Of a stretch of DNA of 64,000 nt, positions 25,559 to 35,008 are shown in pieces. The translations under genes and the position numbers were made by a program. The stretch lies in NCBI GenBank assembly GCA_035292585.1, contig DATDPU010000091.1:1-64000 (forward strand), written 5' to 3'. The DNA is from DASSFZ01 sp035292585. Lineage in GTDB: Bacteria; Chloroflexota; Anaerolineae; Fen-1058. Each line of letters opens with the position of its first letter. The first letter of the stretch is position 1. The notes below the pieces were generated by a model. It ran no database searches, was not told where the DNA came from, and saw nothing but the letters and a program-made list of their open reading frames with translations.

Positions 25559-26713
25559 TCACGGCACACACGCGTCCAGCGCCAGAATCGATTCAATGTC
25601 ATCGATGACACGCGACCAGTTGAGCGTGCGCTCGACAGTATCCCGCGCGTGCACTGCGAGCGTTGCTGCACGGTCCGGCGAAACCAGCACGTCGACAACG
25701 GCGTGCGCCAGACCGGCGACATCGTCCACGCCAATCAGCAATCCGTTGTCGCCGTCGCGGAGAATGTCGAGAATGCCGCCGTGCACAGTTGCCACCACCG
25801 GTTTACCGCGCGCCATTGCCTCCACAAGACTCAGCCCGAAGCCCTCGACTGTGTTCCGATCTTGACGACTGGGCTGAAGATACACATCACACACATCGAT
25901 AAAAGCGTCACGCACGTCGTCCGACAGATGGCCTGCGAAGCGCACGTGGTCGGCTATGCCGAGTTCGCGCGTCAGCGACTCCAGTTTACTGCGCTGGTCG
26001 CCATCGCCGACGATGACATATACCGCCTCCGGGCATACTTTGATAATTTCCGGCAGTGCGCGCAACACGACATCGTGCCCCTTGCGCGGCACAAGCCGCG
26101 CAACCGTGAGCAGCACCCGCCGGCCGGCCAGACCCCATCGCTCACGAAAGGCGTGCCTGTGCGCCTGGTCAAGGGAATGATTCAGCATGCGCGCGCCAAG
26201 CAGAACCACCTGCACGCGTTCAGCCGGTACGCCGAGCGCCAACACCAGGTCGCGTGCATAGCGGCTGTCGGCCATTACGCGCTTCGCGCGGCCATACACC
26301 CAGCGGGCAAGCGGTGCGCGCCACCACTGATTCAATGCCAGTAGAATCTCGCTCCCATGCGCCGTCACCAGAAACGGCTTGACGCACCGCCGGGCGAACA
26401 GGCTAGCCCACAGCCCAACCCGCCACTCGGTGGCGAGGACGGCGGTGACATCGGCTTGAGCAATCGCCTTACGCACCTCGAACAGCCGCGCCGCCTGCCG
26501 AAGTAGCATCCAGCCCGGTTCAGGCATACGCTGAATCGGGAACGGTTGCTGCACATCGAACATGCGCGTTCCAGGCATAGCGCGTGCAGCTAACACCTGT
26601 ACTGCCCGACCACGTTCGTGAAACGCGCGCGCCACTTCGTAGGCATACGCGCCGACACCGCCGATGGTGGGCGGAAACTCCGCGGAAACGATCAATATAG
26701 ATTGCTCAGTCAT
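25559..26713 (-). CDS. Family 4 glycosyltransferase
   Basis: 384-residue GT-B enzyme. FPPTIGGVGAYAYEVARAF near the start is the glycine-rich acceptor loop. LTVARLVPRKGHDVVL, VIVGDGDQRSKLE and QPSRQDRNTVEGFGLSLVEAMARGKPVVAT form the donor domain. The start overlaps the stop of the preceding glycosyltransferase by 4 bp (ATGA), so the genes are coupled. It is one of three GT4-type enzymes acting in sequence on the repeat unit. Confidence 0.9.
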   Translation of the reverse strand: MTEQSILIVSAEFPPTIGGVGAYAYEVARAFHERGRAVQVLAARAMPGTRMFDVQQPFPIQRMPEPGWMLLRQAARLFEVRKAIAQADVTAVLATEWRVGLWASLFARRCVKPFLVTAHGSEILLALNQWWRAPLARWVYGRAKRVMADSRYARDLVLALGVPAERVQVVLLGARMLNHSLDQAHRHAFRERWGLAGRRVLLTVARLVPRKGHDVVLRALPEIIKVCPEAVYVIVGDGDQRSKLESLTRELGIADHVRFAGHLSDDVRDAFIDVCDVYLQPSRQDRNTVEGFGLSLVEAMARGKPVVATVHGGILDILRDGDNGLLIGVDDVAGLAHAVVDVLVSPDRAATLAVHARDTVERTLNWSRVIDDIESILALDACVP

Positions 26714-27843
26714 CGTCGCGGTGCGCCTCTTGCGCGGGCGATAGCCTTCTCGTACATCTCAACATGCCGGCCAGCGAGCGCGGACTCATCAAAGTGAGTC
26801 GACAGGCGCCGCCCCGCTTCGGCCAGGCGTTGACGTTCGGCGGGATCGTGCGCTAGGTCGACTAACACATTGCCCAGCGCATCTGGATCGTGCGTCGGAA
26901 CAAACGCCACAGCGTGCTCGAGCTCGGGCTGTTTGCTGTGCTCGTTGCGTGTGGCGACGAGTGGCAAGCCGTGCGCCAGGGCAACCAGCGCGCTCGTGCG
27001 CCGCGTGCTGAAGCCATCGGTGTAGGGCGCGACATACACATCGGCCGCCTGCAAGCACGCCGAGACTATATCCTCCGGGAGCGAGCCGAGCCATCGTATG
27101 TAAGACGACTGATCGAGTTCGTCGGCCAGCCGACGCACGCTCAATACATACGCCTCGTCGACAGGTCGCACTTCGCCGAGCTGAACGAATATCGCCGGCA
27201 CGCTATGCGCACGCGCATAGGCAAGTGCACGAATCACATCGTACAAACCCTTATCCGCTCGCGGGAAGCCAAAATTGACCAGTGCCAATCCCTCTGGTTC
27301 CACACCCCATTCGCACCGAATTCGCTCGCGTTGTGCTGGCGAAATCGACACCATCAGGATGTTGGCACTGACTGGTATCACTGCCAGCCTGTCGTCTAGA
27401 TGCGACAGCGCTCGCTGCGCCTGATCGCGATGCTCCAGATTGGTCACCACCACGGCATCGGAGCCGGAGAGCAACCCGCGTGCCTGCCCACGTGATATCG
27501 ACAGCCGCTCCTCACGCTGGAAAGAGTGAAACGTCGTCACAAAAGCCATCGAGCGACTAGCTTGTTTCGTCAGCGCAGGATATAGAGGCAGCCACAGACT
27601 ATGACCGTATAGGTGGGGCTGATACTGCAGGTGTATGATATCGGGTTGCCATTCACGCACGAGCCGCAACAATCGCGCCAACCGCCGTACTCCCCAGCCA
27701 AGTCGATCGTGGGCAGTCCCTAACAGATTCACGGTCTGTCCGGCACGCGTCAGCGCTGAAGCCAACTGCTCCGTGTAATCATTGATGCCGCAATGTGCGG
27801 TGTGTTTGGGATCGAATCGCCCGACGATCTGGAGAATCTTCAT
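26710..27843 (-). CDS. Family 4-like glycosyltransferase
   Basis: About 377 residues from ATG 27843, which overlaps the Wzy-like stop by 4 bp. The longer frame to 28005 is antisense-like sequence within the upstream gene. The N-terminus MKILQIVGRFDP and the segment ALVNFGFPRADKGLYDVIRALAYA are GT-B features. VYVAPYTDGFSTRRTSALVALAHGLPLVAT is the donor site region; here the usual E-x7-E pattern is altered. Specificity is unknown. Confidence 0.87.
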   Translation of the reverse strand: MKILQIVGRFDPKHTAHCGINDYTEQLASALTRAGQTVNLLGTAHDRLGWGVRRLARLLRLVREWQPDIIHLQYQPHLYGHSLWLPLYPALTKQASRSMAFVTTFHSFQREERLSISRGQARGLLSGSDAVVVTNLEHRDQAQRALSHLDDRLAVIPVSANILMVSISPAQRERIRCEWGVEPEGLALVNFGFPRADKGLYDVIRALAYARAHSVPAIFVQLGEVRPVDEAYVLSVRRLADELDQSSYIRWLGSLPEDIVSACLQAADVYVAPYTDGFSTRRTSALVALAHGLPLVATRNEHSKQPELEHAVAFVPTHDPDALGNVLVDLAHDPAERQRLAEAGRRLSTHFDESALAGRHVEMYEKAIARARGAPRR

Positions 27844-29312
27844 ACCGACCTGCGTGTGCGTTGCAGCATATTTGCCTGCGCTAACGTCAGCCCGACCAGA
27901 ACGAAATACAGGCGACCAATCTGCGTGTACCCGCCGTAGGCATAACCGCCGTAGATCATCGACAGCGTCGAGGTGAGGGCAAACACGAGCAGCGCCATGC
28001 CCCAACCGCGATCAGTATCCTTGAGCGCGCGACATACACGCCATGCCTGCCCTACGAACGCGGCGACGAACAGCGCGTATGCCGCTCCGCCGACGATACC
28101 AGTCTCCGCCAATACCTGTAGTCCGGCATGATGCACGTTGTAAGTTGCGCCTCGATCGAGGTGCAGTGCAACGCGGCCCTCGTCGTCAGCATAATTAGGC
28201 ATGAGCGGTTTAAAGTTGTCCGGCCCGACGCCCACCAGCGGATTGGCGCCGAACATGTCCACGGCCGCCCGCCACATATACAGTCTAAAGCCGAAGGTAT
28301 TGCCGATGGGATCGTTCACCTGACCCACGATGGATTCCACGCGGCCGCGCAGCAGCGAACTTGTCAGCGCAATCAGCACTACCGCGCCCGCCATAGCTAC
28401 GATCGACAGAGCACGCCTGGGTCGAGCGCGCAGCGCGGGCAACAGCGATAACACTGTGGCGATGGCACAATCCACCCATGAGCCACGTGTATTCGAGGCG
28501 ATCAGCCCGATGGCGATGCTCGCCGTCACAATGGCGAACAGCCATGCCTGCGTGCGTGTCCGGCTGTACAGCCACAGGTTGAAGGCCAGGATATACCCTA
28601 CGGACAAATACCAGCCCAGTCCGTTGCCCAGTGTGCCCGGCGCGCGTGGCACCAGGTCCGCGCCGGATTCGAAGAATGTGTACAGAAGACCTTGCCTCGT
28701 CACGAATTGAAACGCGCCAAGCAGACCTTCGAAAACCATGAACCCGAGCAGAAATGCCAGCACCTGCCGCTTGTGCGCCTGTGTTCGAATGGTGAGTCGC
28801 ACAGTGTAGATGCATAGCGCTCCGGCCGCCAGGTACGTCAGCCCTGGCCGCGCCGTGGCTGGATCAACCGAGGCCCGCGTGGAAAGGCCTGCTGCTGCAA
28901 GATACAACACCAGTGTCACATCAACCCAGGTCAGGGCAACACGACGGCGGCGCAGGATCGCACTGCCGACCACCGCCATACTGAAGCCGCCCACCATCAC
29001 TGCGTAGTACAACAGTCGGTTGTAGCCCAACACCGCAATCTGGCTAGCTTCCTGCCAGCTCAACAGCGACTCGTACAGAATGACAGCGAAGACCAGGGTC
29101 ATCGGAAGACGTAGCGAGACCGCCAGCAGAACGAAGCCACCCACACCGACGATGAACGGCGCGGCGCGGAAGTCGGAGGCATCTGCCAAGGAAATGGCCA
29201 CCATGCCGCCTAGAAGCGCCGCCGCCGCGCCCGCCAGCAGTCTCAACGCGCCTAGGCTGCCTGTGGGTTGAAGTAAATTACGCGACGCGCTATGCCCATC
29301 ATGCAGTCTCAT
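27840..29312 (-). CDS. Second Wzy/O-antigen ligase-like polymerase
   Basis: 490 residues with about twelve membrane helices. The Wzy_C loop shows FRLYMWRAAVDMFGANPLVGVGPDNF and, after the loop, NVHHAGLQVLAETGIVGGAAYALF with the conserved His. It is probably the repeat-unit polymerase for the glycan assembled by the adjacent glycosyltransferases, since it lies within that group near the Wzx-type flippase. The other Wzy-like gene at 17127 may then be the ligase. That division is an inference. Confidence 0.85.
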   Translation of the reverse strand: MRLHDGHSASRNLLQPTGSLGALRLLAGAAAALLGGMVAISLADASDFRAAPFIVGVGGFVLLAVSLRLPMTLVFAVILYESLLSWQEASQIAVLGYNRLLYYAVMVGGFSMAVVGSAILRRRRVALTWVDVTLVLYLAAAGLSTRASVDPATARPGLTYLAAGALCIYTVRLTIRTQAHKRQVLAFLLGFMVFEGLLGAFQFVTRQGLLYTFFESGADLVPRAPGTLGNGLGWYLSVGYILAFNLWLYSRTRTQAWLFAIVTASIAIGLIASNTRGSWVDCAIATVLSLLPALRARPRRALSIVAMAGAVVLIALTSSLLRGRVESIVGQVNDPIGNTFGFRLYMWRAAVDMFGANPLVGVGPDNFKPLMPNYADDEGRVALHLDRGATYNVHHAGLQVLAETGIVGGAAYALFVAAFVGQAWRVCRALKDTDRGWGMALLVFALTSTLSMIYGGYAYGGYTQIGRLYFVLVGLTLAQANMLQRTRRSV

Positions 29313-29394
29313 CAGTACAGCTCATTCGGGAGCGAGAAAAGTTCACAATCAGCGCCCTGATTGCAGCAGGCAGCGCACATCGTGAGCAGGCAGT

Positions 29395-30192
29395 CTAAGT
29401 AGGAAACGCCGTATACTCTACGATGCGAGAACGGGGGTCGCTAATCGGTTGCACAGCATAGCTAAGACCCGACAGGAACGAAGTGGCTTCTGATTCATGA
29501 ATACCAAGGCTTCGCATGCGGACCTTGTTTTGCTCAAAGTATACACGTCGGATCCGTCGTTGCTGCAATAACTCACTTGCTCCTTGCAAAACCCAGGCAT
29601 CCGCGCCCTCGACGTCGACTTTTAGGACGGCAATCACTTCGCCATGATCAAAGAACGAATCCAGCGTGATGATCGGCACATCAATAGTATTCGGCGCTTG
29701 TTCAGCTGAAATACCACTCCAACTTCCTTGCCCATTAGGATCGACCATGAACTGCACTCGGCCAACGGTCTTGCCAACGGCGACCTCCCGCACGGTGATC
29801 TGTGAACTTAGACCATTCACCCGGATGTTCTGGTGTAACCCCTGACAGTTTCGAGGTGACGCTTCAAATGCGATTACGTGATTATCGGGTCGACAACCTG
29901 CCCACAGCAAGCTGTAGTAGCCGAAATTTGCACCCACATCGGCCAGCAGCCCTCCACACCGGGCATGCTCAACCATGCGTCGTGTCAAAGCAAGCTCATG
30001 ATATCCGGCAAACGCAATATAACCATGGCTGATGTCGTCGGGCTGTAGCATCATCTTAACGTTGGGCATGAAGTGCAAGGATGCCGCTTGAAATAGTTCG
30101 GGCCATCGGTTGGCCCGCGCTCGATACAACCGCCGATATACCTTTTCTTTGACCGGTGTAGGAACCAATCGTATCCAAAACGGTCGCTTCAT
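29395..30192 (-). CDS. FkbM-family methyltransferase
   Basis: About 265 residues. LLADVGANFGYYSLLWA is the SAM-binding motif of the FkbM group, and VLKVDVEGADAWVLQGASELL is the second family signature. These enzymes O-methylate sugars or polyketides. ATG 30192 has GAGG eight bases upstream; an in-frame ATG at 30240 would overlap the previous gene. It is the second of two tandem FkbM genes that share architecture but not close sequence. Confidence 0.88.
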   Translation of the reverse strand: MKRPFWIRLVPTPVKEKVYRRLYRARANRWPELFQAASLHFMPNVKMMLQPDDISHGYIAFAGYHELALTRRMVEHARCGGLLADVGANFGYYSLLWAGCRPDNHVIAFEASPRNCQGLHQNIRVNGLSSQITVREVAVGKTVGRVQFMVDPNGQGSWSGISAEQAPNTIDVPIITLDSFFDHGEVIAVLKVDVEGADAWVLQGASELLQQRRIRRVYFEQNKVRMRSLGIHESEATSFLSGLSYAVQPISDPRSRIVEYTAFPT

Positions 30193-30202
30193 ACGCTGAG
30201 CC

Positions 30203-31018
30203 TCAGTTCGTGATCGGGACGCTGCTCCTGTCGAGCCCATTATGTAGCCCCGGTGAAACAACAAAGTAGTTGTATACACCCTTCACTGGCAAACCGCTGT
30301 CTTCAATTGAAGCAAGGGATACAGCAATTAGACGCGCTCCGTTCCAGTATAAAGCTTGACCATACCCATAAGACGATAGAAGTCGAAACAGATCGGCGGG
30401 CTTGTAGCCGAACCGTTCTGTGTGCGTTGCATCGATCTCCAAAAGGAGAACAGGCCGAAAGTTACAGAGAATACTTTGCGCGCCCTGAACCGCTGGCAGT
30501 TCTGCACCTTCGATGTCCATCTTAATGAAGTCCACGCGGCCGAGTCCTTCGAAGCGACAGAACTCATCGATCGTTGTCAATTCAATGCTCTCCTGTTCGG
30601 CAACCTCGTTCGACACAGGGGGCGATAAACTGGCTCGACCGTGACCCGGTACTCCCGCAATTTGCGGGATAGTGATCCTGGCCACTCCCGTGACATTGCT
30701 CATGCCAATTTTGCGCGCTGAAACGTTGCACAACTTGGAGCGTGATAGATTGATCATCAGACCATCAAACGTGCCGGATACCGGCTCGAATGAGTAGACG
30801 ACGCCAGCCGCACCGACCAAACGCGACAGGTAAAATGTATAGGTACCCATATTCGCACCGACATCCAGGCAAACATCGCCTGGCTTGATGAAATGGACGA
30901 GCAGTCTCGACTCGGTATCATGATAGTGGTATCGAGTGAACTGACGCCGCTGCCGCCATGCCATCAAGTGAATGTAGGCTCGGCGGCCTAGCACACGATA
31001 CACAAACTGCTGAAACAT
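30203..31018 (-). CDS. FkbM-family methyltransferase
   Basis: 271 residues. VCLDVGANMGTYTFYLSRLV (motif I), then VYSFEPVSGTFDGLMINL, then FIKMDIEGAELPAVQGAQSIL mark the FkbM family. The start lies 3 bp after the flippase stop. Sugar O-methylation is the likely activity. In ABC-exported O-antigens a terminal methyl group can set chain length, and this locus also has a Wzt-like ATPase with a glycan-binding domain. A link between them is only an inference. Confidence 0.88.
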   Translation of the reverse strand: MFQQFVYRVLGRRAYIHLMAWRQRRQFTRYHYHDTESRLLVHFIKPGDVCLDVGANMGTYTFYLSRLVGAAGVVYSFEPVSGTFDGLMINLSRSKLCNVSARKIGMSNVTGVARITIPQIAGVPGHGRASLSPPVSNEVAEQESIELTTIDEFCRFEGLGRVDFIKMDIEGAELPAVQGAQSILCNFRPVLLLEIDATHTERFGYKPADLFRLLSSYGYGQALYWNGARLIAVSLASIEDSGLPVKGVYNYFVVSPGLHNGLDRSSVPITN

Positions 31019-31021
31019 GCT

Positions 31022-32557
31022 TCACGCCTGTGCTGCCGGTCGAAACAAGGCGGCCATCGGCCGCAGTCGCGGGCTGATTCGGCTAATCATCTCGCAGTCT
31101 TCCTCAGTGAGCGGCTTCCACCAACGCAGCAATGCGGCGATGACGCCCACATACGCCAGTCCGGCGATCAGCCACTCCAGCCATGTGCTAGATGGCAACA
31201 CGAGCACCGCGGCCAAGCCGACTAGCACCGCGCCGGTCGTCTTCAGGCAAAACGCCCACGGATAGGGCATCGGACGGTAACGTTGCAGCATCACGTATTC
31301 CAGTCCGATGCCAAGTATCGCGGAAAGACCGGTGGCGGCCACCGCGCCTATAGCACCGAAGGCCCGGATCAGCAAAATGCCAAGGGCCAGATTAACCATC
31401 CCCGACACGACTCGCAACATCAAACCGGCCCGTTCGCGCCCCAGGGTATACAGCGCCATAAGATGTACGCCGCCGCCCAGCAAGCCGAACGGCACGACAG
31501 TCAACACGACGAACAGGCGCAGCACATCCACACTCGGCAAGTACTCCGACCCGTACAGAGTGCTCACAATCTGTGGTGCGAACCATCCTGCCAGCGCATA
31601 CAATGGCACCACAGTCATCGTCGACAGCTTGATAAAGGTCTGCCAACCGCGCATCAATCCCGCCATACCCGATTGCGTGTTGAGTATCGACAGCGACGTC
31701 AGTACCACCGGGCTGCCAGCAGTGATCACCCCGATCAACTTCCAGACCAATGCTGTGCCGACTTTGTAATAGCCCACTGCGCTGGAGTCTTGAACCAGCG
31801 TGCCCAACAATAGCACATCGCTCTGCTCGGAAAGCAGGAAGGTCAGTGCAGCCACCAGCCACACAGACAGGCCAAAGCGCAGCGCCGGACGCAGATTAAT
31901 ACGTAGCCCATCTGAACCGGACGGCTCGCGTCCGTGTGCGAAGGCCAGTCCGTATACCGCCAGGCTCAACCCATAAGCTGCACACATTGCGATCAGCACC
32001 GGCTGTAACGACGGCACGCCCGCCGGCGACAGAATCAGCACCACACCAATGATCACACTCTGCCGGAGCGTGTGCGATGCGAAGACGACTTCGACGCGCA
32101 GACGAGCCATAAAGAACGACCAGAACAGGTCAGCTGCTTGAGACAGCCAGAATAACAGAACAATCCAATCAACCGAGGACACCAGCTCAGGTCGTTTCAA
32201 CCAGACGAAGACGACAGGCGCTGTGACCCAGATTAGCATGCCAAGCGCCAGCGCTAACGCCGTACGAATCGCCAACAAATTGAGTAGAAAGCGACGTATG
32301 CTTCTGCCGTCGTCAGCAAGTACGGGCACAAACCGGGTAAGAACCTCCGAGAAGCCCAGCGAGATGGCTAAGCCAGCAAAACTCACCCAGCCTAAAATCA
32401 GCGAGAATCGACCGAAGTCGTCCGGCCCTAGCCACCTGCTCACCAGAATGGTGACCAGCGAGGCCAGCACCACATCGACCAGTTTGGCAACCTGGCTCTT
32501 GACAACTCCTCGGCCAACCCTGCCACCTCGGTCCTCGCCCACCTCTGTATTATTCAT
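31022..32557 (-). CDS. Wzx-type polysaccharide flippase (MOP superfamily)
   Basis: 511 residues with about twelve to fourteen helices. The start (VVKSQVAKLVDVVLASLVTILVSRWLGPDDFGRFSLIL) is typical of the polysaccharide-synthesis/MATE-like flippases. Such proteins turn the lipid-linked repeat unit across the cytoplasmic membrane for a Wzy polymerase. ATG 32557 overlaps the TPR gene stop by 4 bp. Its presence beside Wzy- and Wzz-like genes argues for a Wzx/Wzy assembly route. Confidence 0.9.
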   Translation of the reverse strand: MNNTEVGEDRGGRVGRGVVKSQVAKLVDVVLASLVTILVSRWLGPDDFGRFSLILGWVSFAGLAISLGFSEVLTRFVPVLADDGRSIRRFLLNLLAIRTALALALGMLIWVTAPVVFVWLKRPELVSSVDWIVLLFWLSQAADLFWSFFMARLRVEVVFASHTLRQSVIIGVVLILSPAGVPSLQPVLIAMCAAYGLSLAVYGLAFAHGREPSGSDGLRINLRPALRFGLSVWLVAALTFLLSEQSDVLLLGTLVQDSSAVGYYKVGTALVWKLIGVITAGSPVVLTSLSILNTQSGMAGLMRGWQTFIKLSTMTVVPLYALAGWFAPQIVSTLYGSEYLPSVDVLRLFVVLTVVPFGLLGGGVHLMALYTLGRERAGLMLRVVSGMVNLALGILLIRAFGAIGAVAATGLSAILGIGLEYVMLQRYRPMPYPWAFCLKTTGAVLVGLAAVLVLPSSTWLEWLIAGLAYVGVIAALLRWWKPLTEEDCEMISRISPRLRPMAALFRPAAQA

Positions 32558-33552
32558 GGCGATGTGACGCCCAACGTTTCGAGCGCACGGCGTGCCGCTT
32601 CGTCATCCGGATCGATTGCGAGCGCCATTCGATAGGCGGAAATCGCTTCGTCGCGATGGCCCAGCGCCAGATATACTGCGCCAAACTGCCGCCAGAAGTC
32701 AGTCCGTCTTGGATCTAGCTCTATAGCGATGAGCGACTGCGCCAGCGCTTTCTCATAAAAGCCCAGCCGGGTGTAGATCAGGCTCAGCCATTGATGATAG
32801 CGCCCGTCATCTGGCACAAGACTTGACGCGCGTTCCATGTAAGTTGCAGCATCAACGTAGTTCTGCTTGCTCCAATAGGCGACGCCCGCGCACGCCAGCA
32901 TCGGCGCTTGTTCTTGCAGCAGTGACGGCGCGGCCTGATATGCCGCCAACGCCCGATCCGGTTCGCCCGCACTCACCCAGGCATTGCAGAGACCGGTCTG
33001 CGCTTCGAGTGACTCGGGAACAACCATCACACACGCCGCATACTCGCGTGCAGCATCCACTGGCTGGTCGCGTTCGCGATACAGGAGGCCTAGCTGCATG
33101 TGCGCTGCACATGATTGTGGATCGAGTTCCAGTGCGCGGTGCAACCACGCCTCCGCTTCCTCAGGTTGAACCGTTCGCAGCACCTCGCCACGCGCGACGA
33201 ATTCATCAGACATCGTACCGACCTTACGCCATGCGGCCAACGCATCAGAGACATGACTGGTCGCCCAGTACAGATAGCCCAGCCCTCGCCACGCGCCCCG
33301 GTTGCCTGGATCAACCTCTGTCGCTGTGCGCAACCATTGCTCCGCCTGCATCAAGTTGGAATCGGCAAGGCTACCATCCAATGTCACGCCATGTTGAGCC
33401 AGTGAGCGGTTCAACAACACCAGCCCGACATTGCTGAGCAGGCGGCTAACCAGCAGCGGCCCGAATGCGACAACGATCAGAATCAACATCGCCGCCAGCC
33501 AACCCAACCGGCGGCGCGAACGAATGGCTGTGATCAAACTGGCAAGGGACAT
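32554..33552 (-). CDS. Membrane-anchored TPR-repeat protein
   Basis: 332 residues. A membrane helix (WLAAMLILIVVAFGPLLVSRLL, about 17-38) is followed by some seven tetratricopeptide units such as GAWRGLGYLYWATSHVSDALAAW and AHMQLGLLYRERDQPVDAAREY. Such proteins act as scaffolds in envelope and exopolysaccharide assembly. It lies between the Wzz-like gene and the flippase with a 4-bp overlap to the latter. No catalytic domain is present. Confidence 0.85.
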   Translation of the reverse strand: MSLASLITAIRSRRRLGWLAAMLILIVVAFGPLLVSRLLSNVGLVLLNRSLAQHGVTLDGSLADSNLMQAEQWLRTATEVDPGNRGAWRGLGYLYWATSHVSDALAAWRKVGTMSDEFVARGEVLRTVQPEEAEAWLHRALELDPQSCAAHMQLGLLYRERDQPVDAAREYAACVMVVPESLEAQTGLCNAWVSAGEPDRALAAYQAAPSLLQEQAPMLACAGVAYWSKQNYVDAATYMERASSLVPDDGRYHQWLSLIYTRLGFYEKALAQSLIAIELDPRRTDFWRQFGAVYLALGHRDEAISAYRMALAIDPDDEAARRALETLGVTSP

Positions 33553-33626
33553 GGATAGAAGTGCAGGTTATAGAGGCAAGATAGCACACACACAGCCGCA
33601 CACTTACGGCTTGCGGCGCGAAGCAC

Positions 33627-34883
33627 TTATCCCTTGACCGTAGCAGGCACGGCAGGCTCGCGCGAAGGTTGGGTCACCGATCGCCGCGCATCGATAACAA
33701 ACGCGCCGATGACACCCAGCATCAACCCCAGCACGCCGCCAACGGCCGCATTCAACCCCTTGCGCGGCGACGCCGGTTGCATCGGCACAGCCGCCCGGCT
33801 GGCGAGTCGCACTTCGCCTTCACCATCTTCGGCGGCTACGCGCGCTTCGTCCAATTTGCGCGTCAGCGTCAGATAGGTGTCGCGCGCCGTGTCACGCTCA
33901 CGCGTGAGTTGGTCGAGTTCTACCTGCGCTATCTGCACGGCGGCTTGCAGGCGCAACACGTCCGGTCGCAACGCCTCGATGCGCTGCCCGATCTCCTGCG
34001 ACTTACCTTGCAACGCCGCGATCAGCGTGTCCAGCAACACGGCCTGCTCGCTCACAGTGCGATTGGTGAGCGATCCACCGCCGCCGATTTGCAGTTGAAT
34101 CGGCACATTGGGCCGTGAACTCAGCGCATCGACCTGCAGGTACAGTGCAGACAATTCGTCGGACAGGGCCACGGGCGCGCCGGCATCCTGCTGCGCCAAT
34201 TGTTGGTGCAGGCTCTGCGCGTCCTGAATCACCAGTGAAATCGTCCGGTTGGCCGCCAGGTAATCGGTCAGCGCCGTCTGCGTCGACGTGAGCTCCAGCG
34301 TGAGCATCGCGATTGGGTTATGGCCCTGGAAATCGACCAGCGCTCGCTCGGCGGCTTCCAGTTTTTCGCCCGCTGCGGCGACTTGCGTCGTAAAAAAGGC
34401 GGCGTCACTCTCACGCGGCTGGTATAGATCGTTAGCGTAAGCCACGTACAAATCGGCCCAGGCGTTGGCGATCGCCTGGGCGCGCTGAGGATCGCCGTCC
34501 GCCGCGCTCAACCGCACCAGGCTGGGGTCTGCGCCCGCTTCTGCCGCCAGCTTGCCTCGGAACCCCAGTAGATCGCGTTCCTCGGCGGGCAGGCTGCCGT
34601 TGACGGCGTCGATGACCTTGAGGAGCAGGTCGTCGCTCAACGCCAGTTCAGGATACGCTCGGTACGCCTGCTGCGGTTGTTGCACAGTCTGGATACGCGG
34701 ATCGAATTGCAGCTGATAGCGCGGGCGGGTGACTACGAGCAAAGCGGCTGCCTCGTAAGCAGGAGGGACAAGGAAGCTAACGCCGAATGCGGCAACAGCG
34801 GCTACAATGGCTAATCCAATCACCCAGCGCCATTGTCGCGTCAGGACATTCCAGTACCTACGCAGATCGATTTCGTCTTCCAT
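33627..34883 (-). CDS. Wzz-like polysaccharide chain-length determinant protein
   Basis: About 418 residues from ATG 34883 (MEDEIDLRRYWNVLTRQW). The layout is that of a polysaccharide co-polymerase: one helix near residues 20-38 ending in PPAYEAAALLVV, a long extracytoplasmic coiled-coil region rich in Gln and Ala, then a Pro-containing RAAVPMQPASPRKGLNAAVGG and a second helix. No tyrosine-kinase domain is fused. It should control the length of the Wzy-made polymer. Upstream sequence to 35075 is open but runs into the neighbouring epimerase gene and was left out. Confidence 0.88.
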   Translation of the reverse strand: MEDEIDLRRYWNVLTRQWRWVIGLAIVAAVAAFGVSFLVPPAYEAAALLVVTRPRYQLQFDPRIQTVQQPQQAYRAYPELALSDDLLLKVIDAVNGSLPAEERDLLGFRGKLAAEAGADPSLVRLSAADGDPQRAQAIANAWADLYVAYANDLYQPRESDAAFFTTQVAAAGEKLEAAERALVDFQGHNPIAMLTLELTSTQTALTDYLAANRTISLVIQDAQSLHQQLAQQDAGAPVALSDELSALYLQVDALSSRPNVPIQLQIGGGGSLTNRTVSEQAVLLDTLIAALQGKSQEIGQRIEALRPDVLRLQAAVQIAQVELDQLTRERDTARDTYLTLTRKLDEARVAAEDGEGEVRLASRAAVPMQPASPRKGLNAAVGGVLGLMLGVIGAFVIDARRSVTQPSREPAVPATVKG

Positions 34884-34899
34884 TGTGCTCCATGCCGAG

Positions 34900-34927
34900 G
34901 CCTCCCGCCTGAACAGGAGAGGGAGGC
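34900..34927 (-). promoter_or_regulatory. Hairpin in the leader of the Wzz-like gene
   Basis: GCCTCCC (34900-34906) and GGGAGGC (34921-34927) form a 7-bp stem whose foot is 16 bp upstream of the ATG on the minus strand. No T-run follows. It may influence translation of the chain-length protein, or it may be a remnant of a small palindromic repeat. Confidence 0.35.
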
Positions 34928-35008
34928 TTTGAATAAAGTGATACTTTAGCTCAAGCAGAATCGCATCTACGCTGCCAACCGTCTCTTTGGACGAACAACG
35001 AGTTAAAC

